This document shows positions 1 to 11,726 of a stretch of DNA of 64,000 nt, in pieces. Below the pieces are notes generated by a model that did no database searches, had not been told where the DNA came from, and saw only the letters and a program-made list of their open reading frames with translations. The stretch lies in contig RSEE01000010.1 in the NCBI GenBank assembly GCA_003971905.1, forward strand, positions 372,001 to 436,000, in the 5' to 3' direction. Both the position numbers and the translations under genes were made by a program. The stretch is from Moniliella sp. 'wahieum'. Its lineage: Eukaryota; Basidiomycota; Moniliellomycetes; Moniliellales; Moniliellaceae. The first letter of the stretch is position 1. The number at the start of each line of letters is the position of its first letter.

Positions 1-483
1 GGTGCCGTTCGTCCAACGTTGTACAGCCTGTGCTGCTGGCGGCAGGATAGGCAAACGAAATCGGAGAGACGAGACGGGCAGGCGTGTTTTGCCTTGGCCG
101 TGGCCGACGAGGCCACCTGAGAAGCGTGCTCCGCTAGGGGTGGCTTTCAAATTTCACTGGGGACGTGACGCATGATGGCCACGTGCGGCGCGTGACATGT
201 GACGTGCGGGTAGGCTGCGGCTTTCATTCCGATCGAAAGGGCGCGCGTGCGGCCACAACACAGGGCACGTGACTAGATGGGCACGGGGGCAGTGGCGTGC
301 GCGAATTGCGTCTGCGCGCGGGCGACAGGCCGCGACAGGAGGATGGCTGCGCGACGGAGGGTGAAGCTGAAGGCGAGCCGTCGCTTCAACTGGAAGCGCA
401 CGCGTGACGGCGGCGGCTGCCATCCTGCCACCGCTGCGCTCCGCTCGGCTGCCTCTGCACCCCGTCGGCTCCGTCGGCTAGCT
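1..483. other. Upstream region of the PhoD-like gene
   Basis: GC-rich stretch with no supported gene. It presumably holds the promoter and 5' leader of the gene starting at 484. It contains repeated ACGTG/GACGTG words between about 165 and 270, which resemble bZIP or bHLH half-sites; that reading is only suggestive. Confidence 0.4.
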
Positions 484-3069
484 ATGGCCCACCGCAGCGC
501 TGCGCTCATGCCCGACGCGCGCCATGCGCCCTCGGGCGCTGGCTCGTCCCCCCTGCAGCAGCGCCTGCGCGCCCTCCTGCCGCTCCTTGCCGCTGCCCAG
601 CACTGCGCAGCGGCGGGCATGTACGCCGCCGCCTACGTCTTCCTGCGCTGGATCCCCTCCTCCCTCGCCCTCCACGCCGTCCTGGCCGCCTTTCCCCTCT
701 GGGCCGCCCTCGCCCTCCTCACCCGCAGCCTCCGCCCCGCGCCCACCGCCACCGCCACCGCTCCTGCCCCCACCCAGGCCACCAGCAGATGCACCGCCCC
801 GCCTTGCTCGCCCGCCGCGCCCGCCGCTCCCTCTGGCTCCTCCACCTGGCCGTCTTCTTGTTTGTCTTTGACGCCGCCTTCTCCCCCTACCTCTTCCCCT
901 CCCACTGGGCCCGCCACCTCGACGTCTTCCGCTCCGTGCCCCTCGGCCCGACGCGCACACGTGTCCATGTCCGCTTCCCCTTCCCCTTTGGCGAAGAGCA
1001 GTACCTGGCCGCCCGCGGCGGCGCTGGCCCCGATCCCTTTTCCTCTTCCCCCAACCCCGACAGCTTGGATGCCGCCTTGATCCTCAACCCGTACCCGCTC
1101 CGCATTGTGTACCGCGAGTCGCCTCTGGCTGGGGACAGTCTTATTGATTCCCGCTGGGAGCGCGGGCCATTGCTCCATCTCACCGAAGCCCGCGATTGGA
1201 CTGCAACGGCTACCCTGTCCAACCTGTGGCCTGCGACCACGTACGAATGGACAGTGGCCTTTGCTCACAACCATACCCGTCCTCTGCGCGAACAAGTGCG
1301 TCAATTTACCACCTTCCCCGACCCCCGCATGCCCCGGCCCAAGCTTCCCTCGCCGTCTCAACAGGCACCTCCTGTGACTCCCGTTTCGGTTGCACCAGCA
1401 GCTACGGCTACGCTGACTGAACCTGCCCCCTCCTCTGCCGAAGCTTCTGGTGAAGAAGGAAACGAAGAAGAAGCGGGCACAGTGGAACCCCCCTCGACCG
1501 AGCCTACGGCAGTTCTGGAGACGGTTATTGTGGAACCGGTGGATGAATGGACAGTGGATCGTCCCTATCCGATTGTGCCACGCCCCCTGCCAACTGGGCC
1601 GGCTTCGGTGCCGGACGACGACCCTTACCACTTTACCTTTGGGTCGGCCTCATGCGTCAAGGCTGATGTGCCGTGGAACGTTGCTCAGTTCAAAGGGTGG
1701 GCGTGGGCGCTGCGCATGCTGGGCGTCTCGTCTGCAGGACGCAACCGGATCCGCGGCCTGGAGCTCTTGGCGGATCGAGCTGCTCAGGGTGGCCTCCGCT
1801 TCTTCCTCCAAGTAGGCGATTGGATCTATGCGGATGTGCCTTGGTTTACTTCCTCCCTCACACGAACGTCGTTGCTTTCGCACTACCCGCAATCTTTACC
1901 GCGGTGTGCATGCTTCGCTCGGGTGGCAACGGTTGGAACAAGTCGGTACACCCTTTTATGGCGCAGCCGACGATCACGAAGTCTTGAACAATTGGTCTGG
2001 CCACGACACGGATCCTAAGATGCGCAAAGCAGTCCGGTACGGCCTGCAAGCCTGGTTTGAGTATGTGGGGATGGCCAATCCGCGGGCTAGCTGGCCAGAT
2101 GGCCAAGCGGGTCCGGACGAGGATGAGGTGGATCAAGACGCTCTGGATGAAATGTGGAATGCGGAGGTGGTAGTGGAGAATCTACCTTTGGCCGATGTCG
2201 TTGCCATTGCCGAGGACGACATATCCCTCGATATGGATGGGGACATGGAGGAGAAGTTGGTGATCCCAGAGGAAGACAGTCCGCTTGTGCCAGCACCCTC
2301 GGTCCCCAAGCCCCATCCAGACGCAGCAGCGCCACTGCCCGAAGCTTGGTACGACTTCCGGTACGGCGACACGGCCTACTTTGTCTTTGATGCCCGGAGA
2401 CACCGCGAACCCCCTAAGGCCGATGGGAGTGGATCGGTGTTGGGGGCAGAGCAGACGGCCGCCTTCCTCAATTGGCTACAGGCGACCAACGACAGCTCCA
2501 CCACGTTCAAGTTTGTTGTTTCCTCCTTCCCCTTCACGTCGCTTTGGGCGGGGGGGATGGACGTGGATGCGCGAACCGACTCCTGGGCTGCCTATCTGGA
2601 CGAGCGCGATTTTCTCTTGGAAAAGATGGCGAGCGTACCCAACGTGATCGTTCTCTCTGGCGATCGACACGAGTTTGTGGCGGCTGCCCTGGCACCCAAG
2701 AAGACAGAAGAGCAAGAGGAGCAGGAGGGGTACAACCATTGGCCTGTGATCGAGCTGTCCACGTCCCCCCTCAACATGTTCTACCTCCCCGTCCGCACTG
2801 CCAAGCAAGAGCATGGCCGCGGTGCCAGTGGGCAAGAGCAGTTGGTCAAGTACCTACCGGATGGCAATATCAAATGGACTGAGTTTGAGGTCGACACGCG
2901 CGATCCTGCTCACCCAGTCGTGCATGCCGTCGTCTTTATTGACGGCAAGCCTGCTTGGGCTGCCGACATCTTGGGCACCCCCGTCTTTAAGGCCAAGCCA
3001 TCCGCAGCGGAAGCGCTGGGACAGGTGGCCAAGACGCTTCTAGAGTGGCTTGGCTTCCATTGGTTCTAA
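484..3069 (+). CDS. PhoD-like metallophosphatase, membrane-anchored (frame broken)
   Basis: Predicted phosphodiesterase/alkaline phosphatase of the PhoD family. The N-terminus from ATG 484 is hydrophobic, with two or three likely membrane segments (about 580-920), one carrying the motif FLFVFDAAFSPYLFPSHWAR. The catalytic part follows: FGSASC near 1640, GDWIYADVPWF near 1817 (metal-binding GD.IYAD motif), DDHEVLNNWSGHD near 1974, and a C-terminal VLSGDRHEF near 2653. Together these are the usual PhoD metal-site motifs in the correct order. The frame changes twice, near 760-790 and near 1860-1890, with no credible intron at either place, so indels are likely. An acidic, low-complexity insertion (about 2110-2330) lies between conserved blocks. 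The stop at 3067 is followed by a pyrimidine-rich 3' region. Family assignment is firm; substrate is unknown. Confidence 0.85.
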
Positions 3070-4162
3070 TAACCATGGTCTTTCTGGTTTCGTATTCTGG
3101 GTAGAGTGCTCAGAGCTCAGATCTCAGAGCCGCTCTGCTCCCCACCACCTTAGCCTTACACTCTTATGCCACCCTACCTCTTTTTTTCTTCGATGTATAC
3201 TGCCATCGATTCATCCTTCGTCCTCGACTCTGTTGTTCATGTCCTGAGCCACCTCCCTCTCCTGTACCAGGATGCCCCCTTGGGTGTTCGCCTTTCAGCT
3301 ACTGATATGCCCTAGTCTAACCCACTGGTCACCATGCACACCGTTGCCCCTACATCTGTGTTGCCCCGTCTGGTGGGGTTGGCGTAGACGATTATTACCG
3401 AGTGCACCATGCCTGCTTTCCTGCCTGGTGGTCGATTGTCGAAGGGTATATGAAATCGGTTGGGACGGGAGTGGACGTGACGCATATAATGCAAGGAGAG
3501 AGGGAGAGGTGCCTCCTGATGGCCTGCGTGAGCCCAGATGGGAATGTCAGCGAGAAGGATGCCAAACGTGCGTTCGGCCTCGTGACAATGACAATGGCGG
3601 GGCGAGGATGACCTATGGGTAATGATTGCACCAAGAACGAGCCTGCCAAGGCGAAGCTCGACCACTGGGAACAATCCAACGAGCCAACCCGTCCCGCTGG
3701 GAGACGGAGTACCTCTCCAAGGAAGCCCACGTCATCTGTCTCGCCACAGGACTCGGAGCCTCGTCGATCGTCCCTCTTCCTTGAAGGCCAAGGGGACCAA
3801 GCATTTCCTCGGTTTCTGCCACTGTGGTTGCCCCGCATCCCTATCTACATAGACCTATGGATTCAGTTCGTACCCCCTCGCCCACTCAGTTCTCCTCCTT
3901 CGTTATGATGCAACGCCAGGCGAAATGCGTAGTGGCGACTCGATTGCCACGTGCCCGAGAACGTATGAGACAATGGTTTTGGGTTTGGATTCAGGCTTGG
4001 GTTAGGTTTGGTTTTGGTACAAGGTCCTTATGCCCTGGAAACATGCTCGAGGGGAGGCGGGAGGGGGGGTTCAATTCCATCTCGAAACCGCGACAGAAGG
4101 AGGATGGGGTACTGGAGCCTATGCGGCCAAACGAGACGACTGTGCGGCTAGCTTAGGATGCA
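3070..4162. other. Intergenic, no supported gene
   Basis: About 1.1 kb between the PhoD-like gene and the 3' end of the uracil phosphoribosyltransferase gene. Open frames on both strands are short, biased and without recognisable motifs. The first 250 bases are pyrimidine-rich (CCTCTTTTTTTCTTC and similar), as expected of a 3' untranslated region. Confidence 0.5.
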
Positions 4163-4926
4163 CTACAACGTGTCGAACAGCCGGTCGCCCGTGTCGCCGA
4201 GACCGGGCAGAATGTACCCCTTGGCATCGAGGTGGTCGTCGATCGCGGCCGTGTAGATGGTGAGGCCGGGAAAACTTTCAGCGAGATGGGTGAGGCCCGG
4301 GCTGGACCCGAGGATGGACAGGAAACTAATATCCTCCACCTTGAGACCCCAATCGAGAATCATGCGCACACACGCTACTGCCGTGTTACCGGTGGCGACG
4401 AGCGGGTCGAGGATGAGCACCTTGGCCACAGTCGGGTGGGAGGGGAGCTAGGACGACAGGCCACAGAGTCAGTTGGTACATTCCATCTCAACAGCCGTGC
4501 AGGAAATCTGCCACCAAGAAGACAGGACAGCGGACAGCTACATACCTTGTTGTAGTACTCGACTGGCTGCAGCGACACTTTTTCCCGGTACAGACCAATG
4601 TGAAGGACAGAAGTGTTATCGGGCAAAAGGTTGAGCGCTGCTTCGGTCATGCCGAGTCCGGCGCGCAGAATAGGAACGACACCCAGGCGCGGCGTCACTT
4701 CGCTGCCGGTGAACTGCGCCAGAGGGCCTGCGCCCTGGACTTGGTGGGTGGACAGGTCCTTGGTCGCCTCAATCACCAACACCGACGTAATCTGCCCAAT
4801 GAGGAAGCGCACGTCCCGAGCCGACGTCTCAGCCAGCCGGAGGTTGGCCAGATGGTGCTTGGCGAGCGGATGGTCGACGACCGTGACGCCCGGGACGGAC
4901 GAAGAAGCGGGCGCAGGGGTGCTCAT
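4163..4926 (-). CDS. Uracil phosphoribosyltransferase, bacterial Upp-like
   Basis: Converts uracil and PRPP to UMP in pyrimidine salvage. Two exons, 4926-4546 and 4447-4163, flank a 98-nt GT-AG intron (4448-4545) and give 221 residues, close to the roughly 208 of bacterial Upp. The start is placed at the ATG at 4926 because the family alignment begins shortly after it (VVDHPLAKHHLANLR). Further landmarks are VVPILRAGLGM, the PRPP loop LDPLVATGNTAVA in exon 2, and the C-terminal uracil-binding GLGDTGDRLF. The N-terminal block resembles E. coli Upp more than yeast Fur1. The reading frame is intact, which is unusual in this window. The gene runs away from the GTPBP1-like gene downstream of it on the same strand, separated by about 1 kb. 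Confidence 0.93.
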
Positions 4927-5550
4927 GATGTAGGAGGCCAGAGTGCGGGGCAGAACCCAAGAGGGAAGAGAGAAGGAGGCAGAACTGCCGGGCAAGCGGA
5001 TGCAAGAGCGGGCTTTTATACGCGGCGGGGAGGCAGCGCCGATTGCGATCGCACCGGTTGGGGCAGTGGCTAGTTGGGGCCAACCCAGTACCCCCCTTAA
5101 CCATTGCTGAGCCGTGCAGGGCCGAGTAGGAGCGCCGATTGATAAGCGCTATTACCAGATGCCTATCTAAGCGCTGAAGCAGGCAGGCGCCAAGCACCAC
5201 GCCGCTCTTATCTGGCGAGCTCCGTGGCGCCCCCCCCCCCACCTCGGCCACGGCGCCAGTGTCCGCCCCGCCTCCCGGCGTCGGGGGCCGCGTCATGCCG
5301 TCACGCGTGGTGTGTCACGCATCACGTGGGGCCACCCAGTCACGTGGCCAGCAGGCGCTGGGGCCAGCAGCCGAGGCAGTGGCTGCTGCCTGATGCTGCC
5401 TACCGCCGCACCCATCCCCTGCGCCCATCCACCCTCCCCATCTCAAGCATCGCACGCTCCGCATGGCTGCGACGGGGGACGGCATATGATAGCCCAGATC
5501 GGATTGGGTCCGAAGGGACCGGGTGGAATATATTGATTGAATGGACACGC

Positions 5551-5616
5551 GGATGGGATGGATGGAATGGATGGAATGGATGGGATGGATGGAATGGATG
5601 GATGGATGGGTGGATG
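5551..5616. repeat. GGATG/GGAAT microsatellite
   Basis: Imperfect 5-base tandem repeat alternating GGATG and GGAAT units, over about 65 bases. It is non-coding. Confidence 0.9.
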
Positions 5617-5760
5617 ATACAACAGCGGGGCAGAGCAGCGCCGCGTATTCTTTCTTACACACGCGGCAGCGGAGCGCAAGGTGCTTGATGCGGTCCTGTC
5701 GTCGTATACATCAACATGGTGGGCAGGGTCGGGGAGAGGGGAAAGAAGGGATGGGGCACG

Positions 5761-5820
5761 GGACACAGAACACAGAACACAGAACACAGGACGTAAACAT
5801 GGGACATGGGACATGGGATA
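5761..5820. repeat. Two short tandem repeats
   Basis: Three to four copies of ACACAGA (ACAGAAC) followed directly by three copies of CATGGGA. This is a small compound minisatellite downstream of the GTPBP1-like gene. Confidence 0.85.
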
Positions 5821-5917
5821 TGTGGGGCATGGCAGGCCATCGGCCCAGGGAAGGAGCAAAGCGAAAAGCGGGGCGCGGGACTGGCGTGACTGGCGGGGCC
5901 CAAGGTAGTTGCGCACC

Positions 5918-8078
5918 TCATGCGCCAACGGGTGCGGTGGACGACTTGGTCGGGCCCGGGCCTCGGCTCTGGCTGCCCTCCTCCTGGGTCGAGTCGCCAT
6001 CGGCCGCTGCCACGGCATCACCCTGTGCGGCTAGGACGTCAAGGGGCGCAGTCGGACTCACCGCGCGCACCACCCCAATCAGTCGCGTTTTCCCCTCACG
6101 CGTAATGAGTTTTTGCCCTGGCTTGCAGTACTCGGGGAACCGGATGAACCGGAGCCGCAAACGGGCGCGGTCGCCCGTACGAACCACATCTTTATGCACA
6201 CTTGCCACAGCGGTCGCTGTTGGGACAGCGGCGTTCGCGCCGTGCTTGGAGCCGCGGAGGTGAACAATGCCCATAATTCGCACCGTCTGGCGAACGGAAG
6301 CAGTGTGCAACACCATGCACGAGCCAACGCTTAACGTCGTAGAGTGGTACAGGCACAACACCTCCGCATCAAACTCGAGGTGGGCCTTAGCCACTGGCGC
6401 GGTAGCTGCAGCTCCAAGAGAGGTAGGCACAGGAGGCAACGTGGCACTGGGATCGTTTCGACCGAGGATGACCATACCCTTGCGCACATCTTTACGACGA
6501 ATCTTCTTGAGCGCAAAGCTAACGCTCTGCCCGGCCGCGCCGGCATCCACGTGCACTCGTTTCCTTTGGATGGAGCGGATGGTGGTGGGGAAAAAGTTGC
6601 CGAGCGAGTCGGGGCCTAGCAAGATGTGGTCGCCGGTCTGGACTCGTCCCGATACAATCACCCCCGACACGACGGTCCCCACAAACGGGACACTAAATAC
6701 ATCGCTAATCTGGTACTCGAGCGGGGCGTCAACACGGAACTTGGACCCGGGCGCCATGGGGAGAAGGTTGAGGAACGTTCTTAACAGTCCCATGCTCTGA
6801 CCCGTAACGTTGGATACTTGGAATATCGGGCACACCCGATCGCTGCCGTTCATCCGAAGAGCACAGTCGACCACTTGGTCGCGCGTGTGCATGAATATGG
6901 GCGTCTTGCGGCCTGATAAGAAAACAGTCAGAAATCACCAATCACCACCATCCAAGTAGGTGGAGGAGAGGGGGGAAACACGACATACTGCCTGGGCTAC
7001 GCAAAATCTTGACCAACTGTTTGATGGTCGCATCGAGAACGTGGGGCGGGGTCATATCAATCTTGGTGATGCAAACGATGACGGGCACGCTGAGAGCCAG
7101 GGCAATGCCAAGGTGCTCACGCGACATGCCCACCAAGCCTGCATTGGCACCCACCATAAGAATGGTATAGTCGGGCAAGCACCCCGTCATACCAAACAGA
7201 GTCGTCTTGAGGTAATTCTCGTGACCGGCCAAATCCTGATAAGCAGAAAGGATTAGTACTCTTCATCGGGGCGCCACGATGCGTAGAGGGGGAGAGGACC
7301 TACAATGAACGAGATGACCTTGGCCGAGTGTGCGCACACGTCCTCCCAGCTCAACTTGCGTGCGGTGACAGATGGGGCGGCGGAGGAAAAATCTTCGTCA
7401 GACAAGACTGATAATGGATCGGTAGCGGTGGCGGGAGTCCCAGTGGCAAGCCGAGCCAGGTGATCTGCGTTGACAGTCAGACCAGCTGCGTCAAAGCCCA
7501 TGATTTCCATTCCCACGCTCGAGGTACGGCCCGACTCGATCTCATGCTTGTGTCGGAACAGGTTGACCCGAGCTCGCCCACGGCCATCGTCCAACGAGCC
7601 CTTGGTCAACACCCCCAACAAGGTGGACTTGCCCGCATCGACATTGCCCACAACGGCAACACGCGTCTCAAGAAAGTCCTGGACGCTTTGCGGGACACGA
7701 CGAATGAGCAAGTGGGCCGATAACCTCCCGTCCGAGCGGGGGGGTGACAGGGGGGGTGGGAACGTGGGCAGCATTGCCACCCTGAAGTTCAGCAGGGGCC
7801 GGTAAGGGACCTTGGCGGAGGAGAGCAGTGTGGCAGCCGACATGGGAAGCTGCGTCAATCAGGGCAAGCAAGTCGGCTTGGAGGGCGTCGGGCGCGGTGT
7901 AGGCCTCCTCCTGGCCAACGTGGAGCACCACCTCGCCATTGTTGGCGGCCACCTCGGCGTCGAGCCAGTGCTGAAGCGTGGGGGCGCCCGCGGCGATGTG
8001 GGCACGCAGGGCGGGGGGGCGAGCGTGGCGGAGGCGAGGCTGGCAGTTAATGCGTCGACAGATGGGTGACTTGGACAT
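5918..8078 (-). CDS. GTPBP1/GTPBP2-like translational GTPase
   Basis: EF-Tu superfamily GTPase of the GP-1 (GTPBP1/2) type, linked in animals to ribosome rescue and mRNA decay. Start ATG at 8078. Introns at 7236-7303 (68 nt, TACTAAT branch site) and 6913-6988 (76 nt) restore [18 protein letters not shown] and the SPGSRKTPIFM junction. G motifs: G1 [11 protein letters not shown], switch [16 protein letters not shown]3 DLAGH, G4 TKID. Domains II and III follow ([16 protein letters not shown], then [15 protein letters not shown]), ending in a short acidic tail. The first exon changes frame near 7740-7830 in a C-rich stretch; the N-terminal part ([13 protein letters not shown]) and LLIRRVP just before G1 both match the family, so an indel or an unrecognised mini-intron lies there. 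HBS1/eRF3-type GTPases are excluded by the GTPBP1-specific switch I. Confidence 0.9.
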
Positions 8079-8264
8079 GGGGCGATGGGGGGGTGGTGGG
8101 GGGCTGGAGGGGACGAGCCACCGAGCCAGTCAGACCGGCTTTAAAGGGGGGGACTGGAGTCACTAGTCACACAGTCGGTGATCGCCTGGAGAGTGACGAG
8201 TACTTACTGGGCGTATGAATATGAGTCAAGCAGTCAGGCTTCACGCGACGCGTCACGCTTCAGG

Positions 8265-8312
8265 CTGCCAGCTGCCAGCTTGAAGCTTCAAGCTTGAAGA
8301 TTGAAGCTCAAG
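8265..8312. repeat. CTTGAAG/CTTCAAG palindromic tract
   Basis: GCTGCCAGCTGCCAGC followed by CTTGAAGCTTCAAGCTTGAAG and TTGAAGC. The words are self-complementary and could fold into short hairpins. The same words recur near 11590, 28700 and 30080. Confidence 0.85.
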
Positions 8313-8373
8313 GGCTGTTGGAGTGCTGGCGGTCGCAATCGGGCGCACATGCTGGGGCAGCACAGCAGCAGCC

Positions 8374-8399
8374 GAGTCACTAGTCACTAGTCACTCACC
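8374..8399. repeat. GACTAGTCAC tandem repeat
   Basis: Three overlapping copies of AGTCACT around the palindrome ACTAGT. The same word, in both orientations, occurs at about 36112, 41911, 42056, 42438 and 42534. Confidence 0.85.
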
Positions 8400-8771
8400 A
8401 GCTGCCTGCCAGCCAGCCACGAGTCACAACCGCCGGCTGCGGTGTTGGGCAGTGAACTTGTACGTGGATGCGTCGTTAAGCACCCGACGCTTGCGCCTGC
8501 CATGGCACGCATAGCCTCTCAGCCGCCGTACTCGGCCCCCGCTCCCCCGCCCCCCGCCCCTGCCGATCAACCCCACCGGGACTCCGCCAACCCCGCCTAG
8601 TCGCATCCCATCCCCAGCCCGCCCATCTATCCCCCCAGAGCCCCATCCCACATCCAACATGCACTGGCAGTATTGACAAGAGAAGTAGCAATGCGAATAG
8701 TCCTATCGAATGCAGCGCACACCACCAGACACAAGGAGCAGTGATTTCATTGCCAAGCAGGCCACCCCCCC

Positions 8772-10426
8772 CTACCGCGGCTCCACCGCCAGACGCGTCG
8801 CCACGTCCTCAACCACCGCCTGGTGCAGCTCATTGACCACGTCGTGAGTCAGGTTGCTGTCCATGTGGCGGTACGTGATGCGGTAGCAGCGCGACGAGCG
8901 CTGCGTCTTGGGATGCGTAAACTCGTCCACCAGCTCCACCGATTCCACCAGGTCGCCCGCCCGGTCGCGAATCAGCTCGCAGAGGTCATTCTCATGGAAC
9001 ACCTTTTTGTCCTCGGCCGTGTCGGGCGAGCCAATCCAGAACGAAAAGTCCTTGAGCACGGGGGGGTATTTCGAGTAGGGCTGGTACGTTACCAGCATCT
9101 GCTTTGTCAGATCTGCCTCCTCCACCTCCTGGCCGGCGTCGGCCTTGTCCAGCGCGGTGGCTGCCGCCTCAAACTGTTTCAAGAAACGTTCATCCTGGGA
9201 CCAAAAGAGGCGAATGTCAGGGATGCTGTACAGCACCATGGCAATCCGTTCCAGGCCCAGACCAAACGCCCACCCCAACTTGCCCGGCTGGTGAGCGTTG
9301 TCGAGCTTTTTGCTTCACCACGCCCGTGCCCAAAATCTCAAGCCACTTGCCCCGGAACAACACCTCGATTTCAAACGAAGGCGCAGTAAAGGGGAACGTA
9401 GCTGCAATCCAGCGTACCTGCAGTGGCTCCGCCTCAGCGCCCTTTCCCGACGCGAGCACGTCGGCTTCGTGACGAGGACCAAACAGAGCCAAAACAAGCG
9501 TGTTGAGCGTTCCCTTGAGATGGCGCAGGGCTAGTTCGGCCTGTGCACGGTCCATGCCTGGCTGCCAGCCATCGGAAAGAGCAGGATCCACATGGTCCTC
9601 AATCTCAATGTTGGCCCCAGCAAGCTTGCGTTCGAGTTCTAGACATTCCCTCTCAACGACCCCGCCAGGGGCGAAGTCGCCATTGGGAATAGAGAACACA
9701 CGCGCACCCTCCATTTGGTGAAAGATGGGGTAGTGCGATGCGTCAATCTCGTCCCGCCGATACACGTCGGCGGTGAGCAGCCAGCTGTCGTTGCCGGCAG
9801 CAAACGAGGCCACCTCGTGGGCGCTGGTGTGGGTGCGGAGACATACGTCACGATTGGCATAGTACGTGTCGGTGGGGCTTCGGCCCGGATGGTCCATCGG
9901 GAACCCCAAGTCGTCAAAGTTGAGCTTGGAGGTGACAAGGGGAGATGGTGCGGGAAGAGGGGTCATACCTTTCAGGGTGCGCTCAATCGTACGACGAATC
10001 AAGCGCAGAGGACTGCGCTTGTTGCTCATGGCAAGGGGTACGTCCTTGAGACGAGCAGCCAAGACGGGAGAGATGTTGGTAAAATCGTCCCGAGGAAGGT
10101 CTTGTCCCAGCACCGTGATGGTGGCGGACTCGCCCTTGGGGGAGCGAGAAGGGGTGCATGAACAAAAAGAGCGTGGCGATGCCTTACAGCAAAGAGGGAG
10201 AGATACGTCAGAAGTAGTTCAAGCGGGGACAGAGGTGAAAAAGAAAAAAAGAAGGAATGCTCACTCCTGCCCAGATTGTTGGCTTGGGCCTGATTCCCCG
10301 CCAGAGCGATGCGGACGGAGACGGTGCACAGGCCCGCAGAGCAAGAGTGGACGCGGCCTGGGGGCGACCGCGAACGGGGGCCAGCGCGGCCCGAGACAAC
10401 GTGGTGAGGCGGCCTGGGAGTGGCAT
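8772..10426 (-). CDS. MSF1: Mitochondrial phenylalanyl-tRNA synthetase
   Basis: Monomeric mitochondrial PheRS (yeast MSF1, human FARS2), charging mitochondrial tRNA-Phe. Exon 1 (10426-10265) encodes 54 residues with an Arg/Ser/Ala-rich mitochondrial targeting signal ([17 protein letters not shown]). An 82-nt intron (10183-10264, GTGAGC donor) joins in phase 0 to exon 2. Family landmarks in order: [32 protein letters not shown]-equivalent [57 protein letters not shown], and a C-terminal anticodon-binding ferredoxin-like domain with [19 protein letters not shown]. One frame change near 9300-9312 falls at an A5/T5 run; supplying one base restores [16 protein letters not shown]. It is divergent from PAM16, 390 bp away. 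Confidence 0.95.
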
Positions 10427-10816
10427 CGCGAGAGATGGTGGCTAGTTGGAAGAGGCGCAAGGAATGTGCTGTCGCCCTCGGATCTCCCGTTTAGCGTTGA
10501 ACGGAAGGCGATCCACGTAACAAAGCGTCCAGAGCGGGTGCTCTGTGCTTTGCGCGCAGCCAGCAGTGGCCATTGGGTCGATTCTTCTTGCGCGCACTGG
10601 GTAAAATGTTCATCTGTGGGGGAGATTGCCCTGCGCATCAGCGCTCCGGCGCTTTCCGAGCCGGTCGGCAGGCTTGCGGTCCATGTACTTCATGCTGACC
10701 TAATCTGCCCTTCGAACCTCTGGGCCTCAAGGCGCTACCCGGCTCGGCCCATCAGGTCTTCGAGCTTCACCAGTGCTCAGTACTCCGTCCTCAGTTGAGT
10801 GCTGCCCTCCAACGTC
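10427..10816. promoter_or_regulatory. Bidirectional intergenic region of FARS2 and PAM16
   Basis: The 390 bases separate two divergent start codons, both for mitochondrial proteins, so a shared promoter is plausible. No specific binding site can be assigned by eye. Confidence 0.45.
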
Positions 10817-11395
10817 ATGTCGCTGCCGAAGCTCTTGGCCCAAGTGTTTTTCGTTGGCTCCCAGATCGTGGGCAAGGCCTTCATGGAGGCAGGCCGCCAG
10901 GCCGTGCGCAACATTCGCGCGACTCCTGAAACAGCTGCAGCAGGTGGAGCTGCTGCTGCTTCTGGCTCCAAGGCTGGTGGAGTCAGTGGCGAATTGACCC
11001 GCTCCCATCGCATGACCCCCGATGAGGCCATGCTCATCCTCAACTTTAAGCAGGCCGAACCAGGCAAGGTCCCATCACCAGAAGAGATCGAAAAGATGGT
11101 CCAAGTACGTGCTCATTCCCCCTTTACTTTCCGAAACCAAATGGGCCTGGGACCTGGGACGTTGCCGTGCTGACAATTTCCTGCGCTCATTTTCTCTTCA
11201 GACATACGAGCGTCTCTTCAAGATCAACGCGCCTCCCGCGCCTAAAGGCCGCCAGGGCGGTGGACAAGGAAGCTTTTACGTTCAAAGCAAGATTGTGCGG
11301 GCACGAGAACGTCTCGAGGCCGAGTGGGACGCTCTGCGTAAGCAATCTAATCCTCTCCTCCTTCTGATGGCCCTCAAGCGCCACCAACCGCATGA
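10817..11395 (+). CDS. PAM16: PAM16/TIM16, mitochondrial import motor subunit
   Basis: J-like regulator that pairs with PAM14/TIM14 and modulates mtHsp70 at the TIM23 channel on the matrix side. Exon 1 (10817-11104): MSLPKLLAQVFFVGSQIVGKAF, an Ala/Gly-rich linker, then MTPDEAMLILNFK. A 97-nt intron (11105-11201) follows. Exon 2 has TYERLFKINAPP, GSFYVQSKIVRARERLEAEW, the family signature; the degenerate J domain lacks the HPD tripeptide, as expected of PAM16. Reading straight through would add about 85 unrelated residues, whereas a possible 41-nt intron (11338-11378, GTAAGC donor, CTAATCC branch) gives a stop at 11393 and 146 residues, near the yeast length of 149. The C-terminal boundary is therefore inferred. 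Confidence 0.9.
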
Positions 11396-11726
11396 TGCCC
11401 TGGGTAGGTATGGATGCCTTCCTGTTCTAGACCGAGTTCCATCCATTGTTCTCCCAACTCTCTGGGCCGTTGCGCACGGCACCGACACCTCCATCAATCT
11501 ATTCGCCACTACTACGTTCTTGCCTGCCCCATCCTCCGCCCCCACGCCCAATGCCGTAAAGTTGTGCAATCTTCGTTTCTGTAACTTGTCAGCTTGATGC
11601 TTGAAGCTTGATTTGAGTGCCGACGTCCACGGGAGCTTCGACTTATTGGGCTCAAGTTTAGGCAAAAGTCTGGGGGGGCAACAAACATCACAAAAGAGAG
11701 TTCTTGACAGAATGCGTAGCTGGAAG
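11396..11726. other. PAM16 3' flank
   Basis: No gene seen. Holds the likely 3' untranslated region of PAM16 and a CTTGATGCTTGAAGCTTGA word near 11592, up to the edge of the retroelement. Confidence 0.4.

Larger units (their letters stand above)
4927..5917. other. Intergenic with simple repeats
   Basis: Holds the promoter of the uracil phosphoribosyltransferase gene, a C9 homopolymer near 5229-5240, and two tandem-repeat tracts listed separately. No coding region is supported here. Confidence 0.5.
8079..8771. other. Intergenic with palindromic words
   Basis: No gene supported. Contains two self-complementary repeat tracts listed separately, and C-rich sequence (8520-8660) near the 3' end of the Phe-tRNA synthetase gene. 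Confidence 0.5.

Noticed and set aside
1860..1890. Intron in the PhoD-like gene at the frame change
   Set aside because: No AG acceptor occurs within the required interval, and the conserved residues on both sides leave room for only a one-base change.
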